Part shown: positions 1 to 7,076 of the stretch, in pieces | Position numbering within the stretch: position 1 is the stretch's first letter | Layout: every line of letters begins with the position of its first letter | From: an uncultured Bacilli bacterium | GTDB taxonomy: Bacteria; Bacillota_I; Bacilli_A; RF39; UBA660 | DNA length: 7,163 bases | Assembly: GCA_934098515.1 (NCBI GenBank) | Contig: CAKOOK010000023.1 | Span: forward strand, 1 to 7,163 | Reading direction: 5' to 3' | Notes under the pieces: model-generated | What the model was told of the DNA's origin: nothing | Seen by the model: the letters and a program-made list of their open reading frames with translations, nothing else | Databases searched by the model: none | Position numbers and translations under genes: made by a program

Positions 1-539
1 TGAGCACTAAATGCTGCTCCTTGATTTGCATTTTGACTAGTTGCCTTTTTAGGATAATATATCTTTAATAGATATGTGTGTTTAGCATTATTTGCTTTTG
101 CAAACTTTCCACTACCTAATTCAATAGATGTACCAGTTATATCAGTTTTTGATATTGCTGGAATAACTTCTCCATTAGTACTATCATTAGTGCTTACTAG
201 TTCATATTGTAATGGATCATCTGTTTTAAATGTATTTGAATCCACTACTAAAGTTAACTTATAGTACATTTCAGCATCTGTTGTGTTATTACCAGTTACT
301 GTTATAGTTTTTGTAGCCCATACATCACCTTTAGGATATATTCCAGCTAGATTTATTTCTTTTCCTCCATCATAAGTTATTTTCATTGTTCCGGCATCAG
401 CTCTTACTGTAGTGCTTGTTTCAGAACTCATTCCGGCAGTAAAGAATGCATATGATACACCTACAACACATATAAGTGATATAATCATTACATAAATCAT
501 TACTCTTTTTTGTTTCTTTTTTATTTCTTCTTGGTTCAT
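1..539 (-). CDS. Secreted/surface protein with SipW-TasA-type signal peptide (3' end missing)
   Basis: The frame is open from ATG at 539 to the window edge: 179 complete codons with no stop, so the C-terminus lies outside. Residues 1-12 are short and very basic (IKKKQKR). A single hydrophobic segment at about 13-31 ends in GVSYAFFTAG, which resembles the signal peptides cleaved by SipW-type signal peptidases (TasA, camelysin/CalY class). The rest looks like a secreted beta-rich domain: Thr/Ser-rich, Asn/Asp-rich, no Cys after the signal. A late QNANQG segment (169-174) resembles the C-terminal part of many small Firmicutes proteins of this signal class, so I infer that only a few residues are missing. 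The start is supported by AGAGG at 547-551, seven bases upstream. The gene has its own promoter with a G9 spacer. By family analogy it could be a biofilm-matrix or fibre subunit; I cannot name it more precisely. Two A6 runs lie in codons 6-12. No SipW gene is visible here. Confidence 0.8.
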   Translation of the reverse strand, partial: MNQEEIKKKQKRVMIYVMIISLICVVGVSYAFFTAGMSSETSTTVRADAGTMKITYDGGKEINLAGIYPKGDVWATKTITVTGNNTTDAEMYYKLTLVVDSNTFKTDDPLQYELVSTNDSTNGEVIPAISKTDITGTSIELGSGKFAKANNAKHTYLLKIYYPKKATSQNANQGAAFSA

Positions 540-546
540 ATTTTAA

Positions 547-551
547 CCTCT
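547..551 (-). promoter_or_regulatory. Ribosome binding site of the left-edge secreted protein gene
   Basis: AGAGG on the minus strand lies seven bases before the ATG at 539. It fixes the start and gives a 5' leader of only about 20 bases if transcription begins near 556-559, as the promoter predicts. Confidence 0.7.
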
Positions 552-564
552 ACTTTCCATAGAT

Positions 565-592
565 ATTATATAACAACCCCCCCCCGTGTCCA
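565..592 (-). promoter_or_regulatory. Sigma-A-type promoter with a poly-G spacer
   Basis: On the minus strand the -35 hexamer is TGGACA (587-592; one mismatch to TTGACA) and the -10 hexamer is a perfect TATAAT (565-570). The 16-bp spacer (571-586) reads C, nine G, then TTGTTA. The predicted transcription start is near 556-559, just upstream of the AGAGG ribosome site and the ATG at 539. A TGT-TATATA extended -10 is possible in an overlapping register but fits less well. Sixteen bp is one short of the usual optimum of 17, so adding one G should strengthen the promoter and losing one should weaken it. This is inference from general sigma-70 promoter rules. Confidence 0.75.
577..585 (-). repeat. 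G9 homopolymer tract (C9 on plus strand) in the promoter spacer
   Basis: Nine consecutive C on the plus strand, uninterrupted and surrounded by AT-rich intergenic DNA. Long G/C homopolymers are hotspots for slipped-strand mispairing. This one sits wholly between the -35 and -10 elements, so a change in length changes spacing without touching the hexamers. The assembled length may be only one of several present in the population. Confidence 0.9.
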
Positions 593-617
593 GTTAATTT
601 TTGCTCTTTTTTATTCT

Positions 618-646
618 ATTTACAATTTTTTGCAAATTAATTTACA
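618..646 (-). promoter_or_regulatory. Possible operator: overlapping inverted repeats upstream of the promoter
   Basis: On the minus strand, TGTAAATTAATTTGCA (631-646) is a 16-bp near-palindrome with one mismatched pair. ATTTGCAA-AAAA-TTGTAAAT (618-637) is a second one that shares its middle arm. The outer TGTAAAT copies are direct repeats 22 bp apart, about two helical turns. They lie 25-54 bp upstream of the -35 hexamer, where an activator or repressor could bind. AT-rich DNA makes such symmetry fairly common by chance, so this is tentative. Confidence 0.25.
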
Positions 647-683
647 CACATTCTTATTATGCAAAGTATTAGAGAAAATATTA

Positions 684-714
684 CAATATAAAAGAGACAA
701 TTTCTTGCCTCTTT
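684..714 (-). terminator. Intrinsic terminator after the wall-anchored protein gene
   Basis: Minus-strand RNA can form a 10-bp stem, AAAGAGGCAA (705-714) with TTGTCTCTTT (691-700), containing one G-U pair and closed by a GAAA tetraloop. The 3' side runs into UUUUAUAUU. It lies 24 bases past the stop codon at 738. The U tract is interrupted, so efficiency may be moderate. It separates the upstream gene from the phase-variable-type promoter downstream. Confidence 0.7.
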
Positions 715-737
715 ACTTTACCTTATTTTTACTCATA

Positions 738-2861
738 TTAATGATTAAAACGTTTTTTTAATACTACAACAGCACCACCAATGATTAATACAGAACCAGC
801 TAATGTAATTACATAAGCCATTATATTATCACCAGTTTTAGGGTTTTCAACAGATGCAGGTGTATAGAAACTTAATTCAAATGTTGAAAAACTATTTGTT
901 TCTAATACGATATATTTATCTTCACCTCTAGTTTTAATTTCATAACTCTTTGTATCAATAACTTTATCACCAGATTTATGAGTAACTTTTACATGGGTAT
1001 CTGTAACATTACTTGGTACAGGTAATTCAATCTTTACTGCTTTAGTTAAAGCATCATTAGAAATAATTCCTTTTTCATTACCATTAACACTATAATAAGG
1101 TTTAATATCATATACTAGAACATTCTTCTCTTTATCATAACTAGTTAAAGATGTTTTAATAGTAACTTCAATATTATCATTTTCAGTAATATCTTCTAAT
1201 TTAGAAAGATCTACAGACTCTGCAAGACCAGTCTTAGAATTATCTACTTTAACCTTAGATAAATCTTCAGCAACAGTTTTATCAACACCACCAGCTACTT
1301 CAATAGGTTTAGAAGTTTCAATAATACTTGCTACCTTTTCTAATGTAACCTTCATTTCAACTGATGCTCCAGGCATTGTAAATGTATTATCTTTAACTTC
1401 AATTTCTTTATTAGTATCTAAATTAACTAAAGAAATCTTTTTAACAATATAACCAGCCTTAGGAGTATAGTTAAATTTAACTTCTGCTCCAGCTTTTACT
1501 GACTCAGCCTCTTTACCACCAGTAGTAAATGTCATTTCAACATTTTCATTTGGCTCAAATAAAATATCATATAACTGAGTAGTTTTAGCATTAACTCTAA
1601 CAAGTTTATTAGGCATTACAAACTTATTATCTTTAACAGTAATCTTTTGATTATCAGATGTAGTAACTTCTACGCTATCTAATTCATATGAACCCATAGT
1701 ACTAATAGTTACTTCTTCACCAGGTTTAACATAATCTGTATTAACTTTACCATTAATTAATAAACCAGCACCACTACCAATAATATTACTTACTGAATAT
1801 ACTCCATCAGTTTTACTTTGAATATAACCATTTTTTAAATATCCAATAATTTCATTAGCAAACTTTCCATACTCAATAGTAACATTATCGTTATCTAATA
1901 ATTTAAATTTTGCATTAAAGGTTCCACCATTAATAACAAGTGATTTTAAAGAATTACCTTCATCTTTAACTGGAGGATAATGATAAATACTTAAACCTTT
2001 ACTACTATTAAATGTACCACCATTAATAACAATTTCCATGTTACCAGCATAACTAGTATTATTCTCAATTTGAATAGCACTACCAGTTGAAATAATACCA
2101 TTACCATAAAGTTCTCCATCCTTAGGAACACCAACAGCAGTAAATACACCATCATTAATTACTAATTTACCACTTTTAATACCAATAACACTATTGCCTT
2201 CAAACTCTCCACCATCAATATTCCAATATCCAATACCAGCAGCATACATTGCTGTATCAGCACTAGATTTAATAACAGCAGTTTTACCAATATTAATAAT
2301 TGGAGCATTCTCTAACTTACCATTATTTTGAATATTACCGTTAATTGTTATAGCACCAGCATTCTTATTAGTACTAATTATTGTACCATTAAAATTAACA
2401 ACAGTTCCATATGTAGGTACTGCCTTCTTATTTACTTCACAAGGCCAAACAGTAATACCATAACGCTTAGTTTCAATTTTAACATCTTTTCCAACAGTTA
2501 AAGTTGCAAATGCTACAGCCTTACTATCAGTTGAACCATAAACATAAATAGTAGCATTAGTATCTTCACGGTCATCTTTAATTAAACCATTACCCTTAAA
2601 TTCAAGACTTCCTTCAAACACATCAATATATGCTTTTAAAGTCATAGTATTTCCATTTAAGTCGATACTAATATTTTGACCTTTAACTGTTATATCATCT
2701 GTCAAAACAATATCATTTTGAAGCACTATATCTCCACCATTTTTAGTAGCAGCCTTTAGTTCTTCATTAGTTTTAACATCAGTTTTAGCATATACAGCTG
2801 ATGGTAAAAGCACTAATACACCTAACATGATAGTTAAAATAATTTTTTTGAAATTCTTCAT
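738..2861 (-). CDS. Sortase-anchored cell-wall protein with beta-helix and InlB-like repeats
   Basis: A 707-residue exported surface protein. Residues 1-25 are a signal peptide (basic MKNFKK, hydrophobic core, SAVYA cleavage site). Residues 26 to about 350 look like a right-handed parallel beta-helix: short hydrophobic strands with recurring turns such as NIDGGEF (214), VINDGVF (234), VINGGTF (278 and 308) and IEYGKF (329). Two divergent InlB B-repeat-like units follow at about 364-427 and 430-509, each ending in a VKDNxFxMP motif. Residues 510-667 form a further beta-rich domain. The C-terminus has NPKTG (673-677), a membrane segment (680-701) and a KKR tail, the layout of a cell-wall sorting signal with Asn in place of Leu in LPxTG. 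AAGG (2868-2871) lies six bases upstream of the ATG. No catalytic motif for a polysaccharide lyase is recognisable, so adhesion or glycan binding is inference. The ligand is unknown and the sortase lies outside the window. Confidence 0.88.
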   Translation of the reverse strand: MKNFKKIILTIMLGVLVLLPSAVYAKTDVKTNEELKAATKNGGDIVLQNDIVLTDDITVKGQNISIDLNGNTMTLKAYIDVFEGSLEFKGNGLIKDDREDTNATIYVYGSTDSKAVAFATLTVGKDVKIETKRYGITVWPCEVNKKAVPTYGTVVNFNGTIISTNKNAGAITINGNIQNNGKLENAPIINIGKTAVIKSSADTAMYAAGIGYWNIDGGEFEGNSVIGIKSGKLVINDGVFTAVGVPKDGELYGNGIISTGSAIQIENNTSYAGNMEIVINGGTFNSSKGLSIYHYPPVKDEGNSLKSLVINGGTFNAKFKLLDNDNVTIEYGKFANEIIGYLKNGYIQSKTDGVYSVSNIIGSGAGLLINGKVNTDYVKPGEEVTISTMGSYELDSVEVTTSDNQKITVKDNKFVMPNKLVRVNAKTTQLYDILFEPNENVEMTFTTGGKEAESVKAGAEVKFNYTPKAGYIVKKISLVNLDTNKEIEVKDNTFTMPGASVEMKVTLEKVASIIETSKPIEVAGGVDKTVAEDLSKVKVDNSKTGLAESVDLSKLEDITENDNIEVTIKTSLTSYDKEKNVLVYDIKPYYSVNGNEKGIISNDALTKAVKIELPVPSNVTDTHVKVTHKSGDKVIDTKSYEIKTRGEDKYIVLETNSFSTFELSFYTPASVENPKTGDNIMAYVITLAGSVLIIGGAVVVLKKRFNH

Positions 2862-2887
2862 TTCTTACCTTCTTCCTTTCTATTATA

Positions 2888-2916
2888 ATCATAGCAGCAA
2901 AATCACATAAATACAA
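2888..2916 (-). promoter_or_regulatory. Likely promoter of the wall-anchored protein gene
   Basis: TTGTAT (2911-2916), a 17-bp spacer and TATGAT (2888-2893) on the minus strand predict a start near 2881, about 20 bases before the ATG at 2861 and just upstream of the AAGGAAGAAGG ribosome region. A perfect TATAAT (2882-2887) directly downstream could be an alternative -10, but it has no well-placed -35 and would start transcription inside the ribosome site. I see no strong terminator between the operon stop at 2973 and this promoter, so some read-through is possible. Confidence 0.5.
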
Positions 2917-2972
2917 TATATTAATATCTTAATAAAATATTTTTACTAAAACACATAACAACTAGCTCTAAT

Positions 2973-4160
2973 TTATTTAAGTTTTAACACACATAAACAT
3001 TCCATATGTTTTGTCTTAGGAAACATATCTAAGTAATAAACTTCATTAACTTCATAAATATCTTTTAATACACTTAAATCTCTAGCAAGTGTAAAAGGAT
3101 TACATGACATATAAATTAGATTATTACTTTTATAATTAATTAAAAAATCAAGTGTTTTCTTATTAAGTCCTGCTCTAGGAGGATCAATTATAATAGTATC
3201 TATTTTATCAGTAATCTTACTTATTACTTCAGCACTACCAAGCATATACTTATTATCTTGCTTATTAATCTTAGCATTATAAATTGCATCTATTACAGCC
3301 TCTTTAACAATCTCAATACCATATAGTTTATCTTTCTTAAGCGGTATTCCTAAAGTACCAACACCACAATAAAGATCTGCAACTACCCCATAACTATTTT
3401 CTCTTAAAATATCTATAACCTTACCTAATATATCTAAATTAACTTGAAAGAAAGAATTAACATTAACTTTATAAAAATAATTATGAACCCTTTCAATAAA
3501 GAAATCTTCTCCATAAATAACCTTATTATTTAAAATAATACCAACTAACTTAACACTTTCTTTTATTTTAAGAATATCTATCTTAGCTTCATCACAAGTA
3601 TCTATCTTAATAATAACTTCACCATTAAAATTAGAACGAATTAAAATATTACCTTCTCTAAATCTCAAATAATCCTTTAACTTAAATACACTTCTAATCG
3701 CATCACTAGCAAGTAAACAATCATCTATCTTTACAAAATCATGAGTCTCTTCCCTATAAAAACCAAACTCATAGTTCTTTACTTTTAAACTTAACTTATT
3801 TCTATAACAAACATCCTTATCAGACACTACTTTTTTTATATCTACTTCTAATCCTGCTTTTCTCTTTAAAATATCCTCTAAAGCACTAACCTTCATCTCA
3901 CACTCATCATCATGACTCACATGCATATAAGCGCATCCTCCGCAAAGATTAAAATAAGGACAAGCACTTCCTACTCTTTTATCACTTCTAGTTATTACAT
4001 CTACTAGTTCACACTCATAAAAACTTTTCTTATCACTAATAATTTTTACACTTACCTCTTCTCCAGGTAATCCACCACAAACAAAGGCTACCTTACCATC
4101 AATGTAGCCTATACCTTTACCATCATAACTTAATCTATCTATCTTAATACTTGTAATCAT
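2973..4160 (-). CDS. rlmCD: RlmCD/RumA-type 23S rRNA (uracil-5)-methyltransferase
   Basis: This 395-residue SAM-dependent RNA methyltransferase of the TrmA/RumA family makes 5-methyluridine. An N-terminal TRAM RNA-binding domain (about 1-58) begins IDRLSYDGKGIGY. Four Cys fit the family 4Fe-4S cluster: C67, C73 and C76 (CPYFNLCGGC) and C148. The catalytic half has FFQVN (237-241), the SAM motif DLYCGVGTLG (262-271), DPPRAGL (326-332), the nucleophile C353 in SCNP and the general base E387 in HMEC. All key residues are present. In B. subtilis RlmCD modifies U747 and U1939 of 23S rRNA; whether this enzyme acts on one or both, or on tRNA, cannot be told from sequence, so the symbol is provisional. 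It is the last gene of the operon. Its ATG overlaps the end of rluB by 17 bases, suggesting translational coupling, with a purine-rich GAAGAAG just upstream. It is slightly shorter than typical members. Confidence 0.85.
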   Translation of the reverse strand: MITSIKIDRLSYDGKGIGYIDGKVAFVCGGLPGEEVSVKIISDKKSFYECELVDVITRSDKRVGSACPYFNLCGGCAYMHVSHDDECEMKVSALEDILKRKAGLEVDIKKVVSDKDVCYRNKLSLKVKNYEFGFYREETHDFVKIDDCLLASDAIRSVFKLKDYLRFREGNILIRSNFNGEVIIKIDTCDEAKIDILKIKESVKLVGIILNNKVIYGEDFFIERVHNYFYKVNVNSFFQVNLDILGKVIDILRENSYGVVADLYCGVGTLGIPLKKDKLYGIEIVKEAVIDAIYNAKINKQDNKYMLGSAEVISKITDKIDTIIIDPPRAGLNKKTLDFLINYKSNNLIYMSCNPFTLARDLSVLKDIYEVNEVYYLDMFPKTKHMECLCVLKLK

Positions 4161-4857
4161 ATAGCTTCTTCACTTCTTTAATAGATAACTCTCTATAGTC
4201 ACCACTCTTCATCTTAGAAACATCTAAAAAGCCATAAGAAACTCTAGATAACTTATCAACTAAATATCCTAACTCTTTAAATACCCTTTTAACAATATGA
4301 TTACGTCCTTCAGTTATAGTAATCTCAACAATCGAATAATCCTTATCCGAATCATTTTTCTTAATCTTTACTCTAGTAGGTTTACACATCACACCATCAA
4401 CCATAACACCTTTTTCTAAAGTCTTCAAATCATTAATTGCAAAGCACTTATTTAACTTAGCAACATACTTCTTAGGTACCCCATTACTAGGATGCATTAA
4501 AATATTAGCAAGCTCCCCATCATTAGTTAAAATAATTAAACCCGTCGTATCATAATCAAGTCTACCAACTGGATAAATTCTCTTATTAGTACTAATTAAA
4601 TCAGTAACTGTAACTCTATTATGCTCATCACTAACTGAGCAAATAACACTTCTAGGTTTATTAAGTAAAAAGTAAACATACTCCTCTTTTTCTAAATGTA
4701 CACCATTAACAACAATATCATCATTACCACTAACTTTAGTACCAAGTTCTGTAACAATCTTACCATTAACATAAACCTTTCTTGCTTTAATTAACTCTTC
4801 AGCCTTTCTTCTTGAAGTATAACCAGAAGCTGCAATAACTTTCTGTAAACGTTCCAT
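4144..4857 (-). CDS. rluB: 23S rRNA pseudouridine synthase, RsuA/RluB family
   Basis: A 237-residue enzyme that isomerises uridine in rRNA to pseudouridine. An S4 RNA-binding domain occupies about 1-60 (MERLQKVIAASGYTSRRKAEELI). The catalytic motif GRLDYDTTGL (98-107) carries the active-site Asp D101, followed by LTNDGEL and MHPS. The C-terminal EGRN motif (183-186) continues as HIVKRVF, where relatives usually have a form like RQVRRMF; this is mild divergence and the fold should hold. I chose ATG 4857. The frame extends to GTG 4866, but AGGTG at 4864-4868 gives six-base spacing only for 4857, and family members begin at MERLQK. It lies 23 bases after spmB and overlaps the methyltransferase by 17. 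B. subtilis has rluB (ypuL) right after spmB, which supports RluB over RsuA or RluE. Confidence 0.88.
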   Translation of the reverse strand: MERLQKVIAASGYTSRRKAEELIKARKVYVNGKIVTELGTKVSGNDDIVVNGVHLEKEEYVYFLLNKPRSVICSVSDEHNRVTVTDLISTNKRIYPVGRLDYDTTGLIILTNDGELANILMHPSNGVPKKYVAKLNKCFAINDLKTLEKGVMVDGVMCKPTRVKIKKNDSDKDYSIVEITITEGRNHIVKRVFKELGYLVDKLSRVSYGFLDVSKMKSGDYRELSIKEVKKLYDYKY

Positions 4858-4863
4858 AAACAT

Positions 4864-4868
4864 CACCT
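4864..4868 (-). promoter_or_regulatory. Ribosome binding site that decides the rluB start
   Basis: AGGTG on the minus strand lies six bases before ATG 4857. It would overlap a GTG start at 4866 and directly touch ATG 4863, so only 4857 is compatible with its use. Confidence 0.65.
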
Positions 4869-4880
4869 AAAGTTATTTTA

Positions 4881-5405
4881 TCATAAACCAAAGAATAAAT
4901 ATACTAAAATAAATGAAACAACCACGCCAATTAAATCTGCAAAAAAGCCAGCCTTCAAAGCATACCTACTCTTAGTAATCCCCACACTTCCAAAATATAA
5001 AGCAATTACGTATAACGTCGTATCACTAGACCCTTGAATAATACTTGCTAAATACCCCATTATACTATCTGGTCCATACTTATCAAAAATATTAGCCATT
5101 ATACCTAAAGTAGATGTCCCACTAATACTTCTTAAAAAACACATTGGAAGTATCTCAGTAGTAAGCCCCATTCTAGTTAAAAAAGGCCCTAAAAAAGATA
5201 AAGCATCACTAATAAAATTACTCTTAATAAAAATATTCACTGCAAATATCATCGCAAAAATATTAGGTGCTATCTTAAACACCATAACAAGGCCTTCCTT
5301 AGCGCCTTCTAAAAACTTATCATAAATATTAACACGCTTTACAAAAGCCACAATCAAAATAGATAAAACTATTAAAGGCAAAATAATAAGACTAACTGTT
5401 TCCAT
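4881..5405 (-). CDS. spmB: Spore maturation protein B family membrane protein
   Basis: A 174-residue multi-pass membrane protein of the SpmB/nucleoside-recognition (Gate) family. Hydrophobic segments lie at about 4-23, 42-61, 128-143 and 151-172. Family-like motifs include GAKEGL (34-39), RSISGTSTLG (92-101) and GSSDTTLYVIALYFG (125-139). In B. subtilis SpmA and SpmB are needed for spore core dehydration. Homologues also occur in non-sporulating bacteria, so presence alone does not show sporulation, and the biochemical activity (perhaps transport) is unsettled. A strong AGGAG (5411-5415) five bases upstream supports the ATG at 5405. The start overlaps the end of spmA by 14 bases. The reading frame ends in tandem TGA TAA. 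Confidence 0.9.
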   Translation of the reverse strand: METVSLIILPLIVLSILIVAFVKRVNIYDKFLEGAKEGLVMVFKIAPNIFAMIFAVNIFIKSNFISDALSFLGPFLTRMGLTTEILPMCFLRSISGTSTLGIMANIFDKYGPDSIMGYLASIIQGSSDTTLYVIALYFGSVGITKSRYALKAGFFADLIGVVVSFILVYLFFGL

Positions 5406-5976
5406 TACGTCTCCTAATAATATAATCTAGTGTAAGCCCACCAATCGTCGAACACGTCGTTGCAATAATGCAGTAAGGTAAAACTATTGATGGATTCACA
5501 CTTCCATAAAAAAGTCTTAAAGAAATAATTGTTGTTGGCACTATCGTAACCCCACTAGTATTTAACACTAAAAAGGTAATCATCGCTTCACTAGCAACCC
5601 TTTTATCTTTATTAAGCCTCTGTAAACACTCCATCGCCTTAAGTCCAAAAGGTGTAGCCGCACTTCCTAACCCAGCCATATTAGCTGCAACATTACTTGC
5701 AATAAAACCCAAAGACTCATCTCCATCTGGAATACTAGGAAATATCCTCTTAAGTATTGGCGTCATAACCCTAGATATCCAAACAATAATTCCTGCTTCC
5801 TCGGCAATCTTCATAAGACCCATCCAAATAACCATTAAAGGTATCATCGACCAAATTAAATCTAAAGCACTCTTACCACTTAACAAAACCTCATTATTAA
5901 CTTCGCTAAAATCCCCATTAACAAAACTATAAACAATTCCAATTACAATAAATATCCCCCAAATAATATTTACCAT
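5392..5976 (-). CDS. spmA: Spore maturation protein A family membrane protein
   Basis: A 194-residue integral membrane protein of the SpmA/nucleoside-recognition family and the usual partner of SpmB. Hydrophobic segments include about 3-19, 40-56, 132-150 and 164-183. Conserved-looking stretches are NVAANMAGLGSAATPFG (95-111) and NTSGVTIVPTTIISLR (139-154), and the C-terminus is basic (RRRNGNS). The ATG at 5976 overlaps the dacB stop by seven bases (ATGGTAA). AGAGG at 5988-5992 is eleven bases upstream, a rather long spacing, so coupling to dacB translation is likely. Position between dacB and spmB matches the B. subtilis order and strengthens the call. The role in this organism is uncertain if it does not sporulate. 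Confidence 0.9.
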   Translation of the reverse strand: MVNIIWGIFIVIGIVYSFVNGDFSEVNNEVLLSGKSALDLIWSMIPLMVIWMGLMKIAEEAGIIVWISRVMTPILKRIFPSIPDGDESLGFIASNVAANMAGLGSAATPFGLKAMECLQRLNKDKRVASEAMITFLVLNTSGVTIVPTTIISLRLFYGSVNPSIVLPYCIIATTCSTIGGLTLDYIIRRRNGNS

Positions 5977-7028
5977 AACTCTTTTAACCTCTTAATTAAC
6001 CTCTGCCAAAAACTAAGATTAACCTCTTCCTTTTTCACTCTATCCTTAATATAAATATCCTCACTAAAATATTCCTTACCATCTAAACTAACACTTACTC
6101 TTCCTACAACCTTACTAGCACTATTCTCATAATAACTTATCTCTTTTCTTATTCTCTTAAACTCATCTTTACTTAAACTCATCTTAAAAGATTTATCAAT
6201 ATAACTATCATCATACTTACTATCAATATATCCTTCACTAACAATCTCATACTCTTTTAAAGAATCAAAATACTTCTCATACAAATCTTTATGATCACCA
6301 AAATCATTCCCATCATTAAAGGTAACAACCGTTAAATTAACTCCATCTTTACTTGCATTAGTAACAAGAGTTCTTCTAGCTCTTTCAGTAAAGCCAGTTT
6401 TACCACCAACACAATACTTATAACTAGATAATAACCTATTCTTATTATGCCAAACATAAGTCTTTAAGTCCGTCTTAACTGTAATATCTTTAGTCCCAAC
6501 TATTTTTTTATATAAAGAATTATTAATCGCATAACTAGAAAGTAACGCCATATCATAAACCGTACTCATATTAGCATTATCCCCATCTTCTAACCCAGAA
6601 CTATTAACAAAACTAGTATTATTCATACCCAAATCTTTAGCCTTATTATTCATCAAAAAAGCAAAACCATCCATTGAACCCGCAACATGATAAGCAAGAG
6701 CAATTGCTGCATCATTACCACTTCTAAGCATAAGTCCATATAATAAATCTAAAACACTAATCTTCTCTCCAACACTAACATAAATACCACTACCAAAACT
6801 CTTTAAAACCTCTTCACCTATCGTAATATTCTTATTAACATTAGAACTCTCAATAACCACCATACTAGTCATTATTTTAGTAATAGATGCTATCAAACTC
6901 TTCTTATTAATATTACTACCCTCTAACACCCTATTATTATCACTATCCATAACAATATAAGAACTAGCACTAATCGCCTTAACATTTAATGGAATAACCA
7001 CAATTAAAAGTAATATTATCTTTTTCAT
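5970..7028 (-). CDS. dacB: D-alanyl-D-alanine carboxypeptidase (penicillin-binding protein, S11 family)
   Basis: A serine D,D-carboxypeptidase that trims the terminal D-Ala from peptidoglycan stem peptides outside the membrane. With the MKKIILLL start it has 352 residues. Residues 1-18 are a signal peptide ending near NVKA. All three active-site motifs of the penicillin-binding fold are present: SITK (48-51, nucleophile S48), SGN (103-105) and KTG (210-212). A small C-terminal beta domain (about 260-330) follows, then an amphipathic end (SFWQRLIKRLKELW) like the membrane-surface anchor of PBP5 relatives. I prefer ATG 7028. An in-frame ATG at 7046 would add MEYIFI ahead of the signal, directly abuts a terminator U run and has no ribosome site. 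Even 7028 has only GGAA (7041-7044) at 12 bases, so translation may be weak or leaderless. The symbol follows synteny with B. subtilis dacB; DacF/DacA-type naming is possible. Confidence 0.88.
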   Translation of the reverse strand: MKKIILLLIVVIPLNVKAISASSYIVMDSDNNRVLEGSNINKKSLIASITKIMTSMVVIESSNVNKNITIGEEVLKSFGSGIYVSVGEKISVLDLLYGLMLRSGNDAAIALAYHVAGSMDGFAFLMNNKAKDLGMNNTSFVNSSGLEDGDNANMSTVYDMALLSSYAINNSLYKKIVGTKDITVKTDLKTYVWHNKNRLLSSYKYCVGGKTGFTERARRTLVTNASKDGVNLTVVTFNDGNDFGDHKDLYEKYFDSLKEYEIVSEGYIDSKYDDSYIDKSFKMSLSKDEFKRIRKEISYYENSASKVVGRVSVSLDGKEYFSEDIYIKDRVKKEEVNLSFWQRLIKRLKELW

Positions 7029-7046
7029 AATAAAAATATATTCCAT

Positions 7047-7076
7047 AAAAAAAAGATGTATGACTAATCACACATC
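7047..7076 (-). terminator. Strong intrinsic terminator directly before dacB
   Basis: On the minus strand GATGTGTGA (7068-7076) pairs with TCATACATC (7055-7063) through nine base pairs including one G-U. The loop is TTAG, and an unbroken run of eight T follows (7047-7054). This is a textbook rho-independent terminator. It ends the upstream transcript, or acts as an attenuator, since the first dacB ATG follows with no gap. Confidence 0.85.

Noticed and set aside
76..264. Plus-strand ORF of 62 codons
   Set aside because: It is antisense to the well-supported coding frame of the secreted protein and shows no motif of its own.
510..761. Plus-strand ORF of 83 codons
   Set aside because: It runs antisense over the start of the secreted-protein gene, its promoter, the G9 tract and the terminator. 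The product is a low-complexity Phe/Leu-rich translation of AT-rich DNA, and no convincing ribosome site is seen.
2843..2849. A7 run in codons 5-7 of the wall-anchored protein as a phase-variation tract
   Set aside because: A runs of this length are expected in such AT-rich DNA and Lys codons, and nothing else points to switching.
2917..2972. Short AT-only inverted repeats (such as TATTAA-GATA-TTAATA) after the methyltransferase as an operon terminator
   Set aside because: The stems have no G-C pairs and no following U run, so I do not call a terminator here.
4858..4866. Upstream GTG/ATG starts for rluB
   Set aside because: They coincide with or touch the ribosome site AGGTG, while ATG 4857 has correct spacing and the family N-terminus.
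4878..4883. TGA read as Trp (Mycoplasma code), suggested by the AT-rich Bacilli-like context and the TGA TAA end of spmB
   Set aside because: Trp positions checked in the large surface protein (139, 213) and in dacB use TGG, no gene has an in-frame TGA, and spmB ends at the family-typical length.
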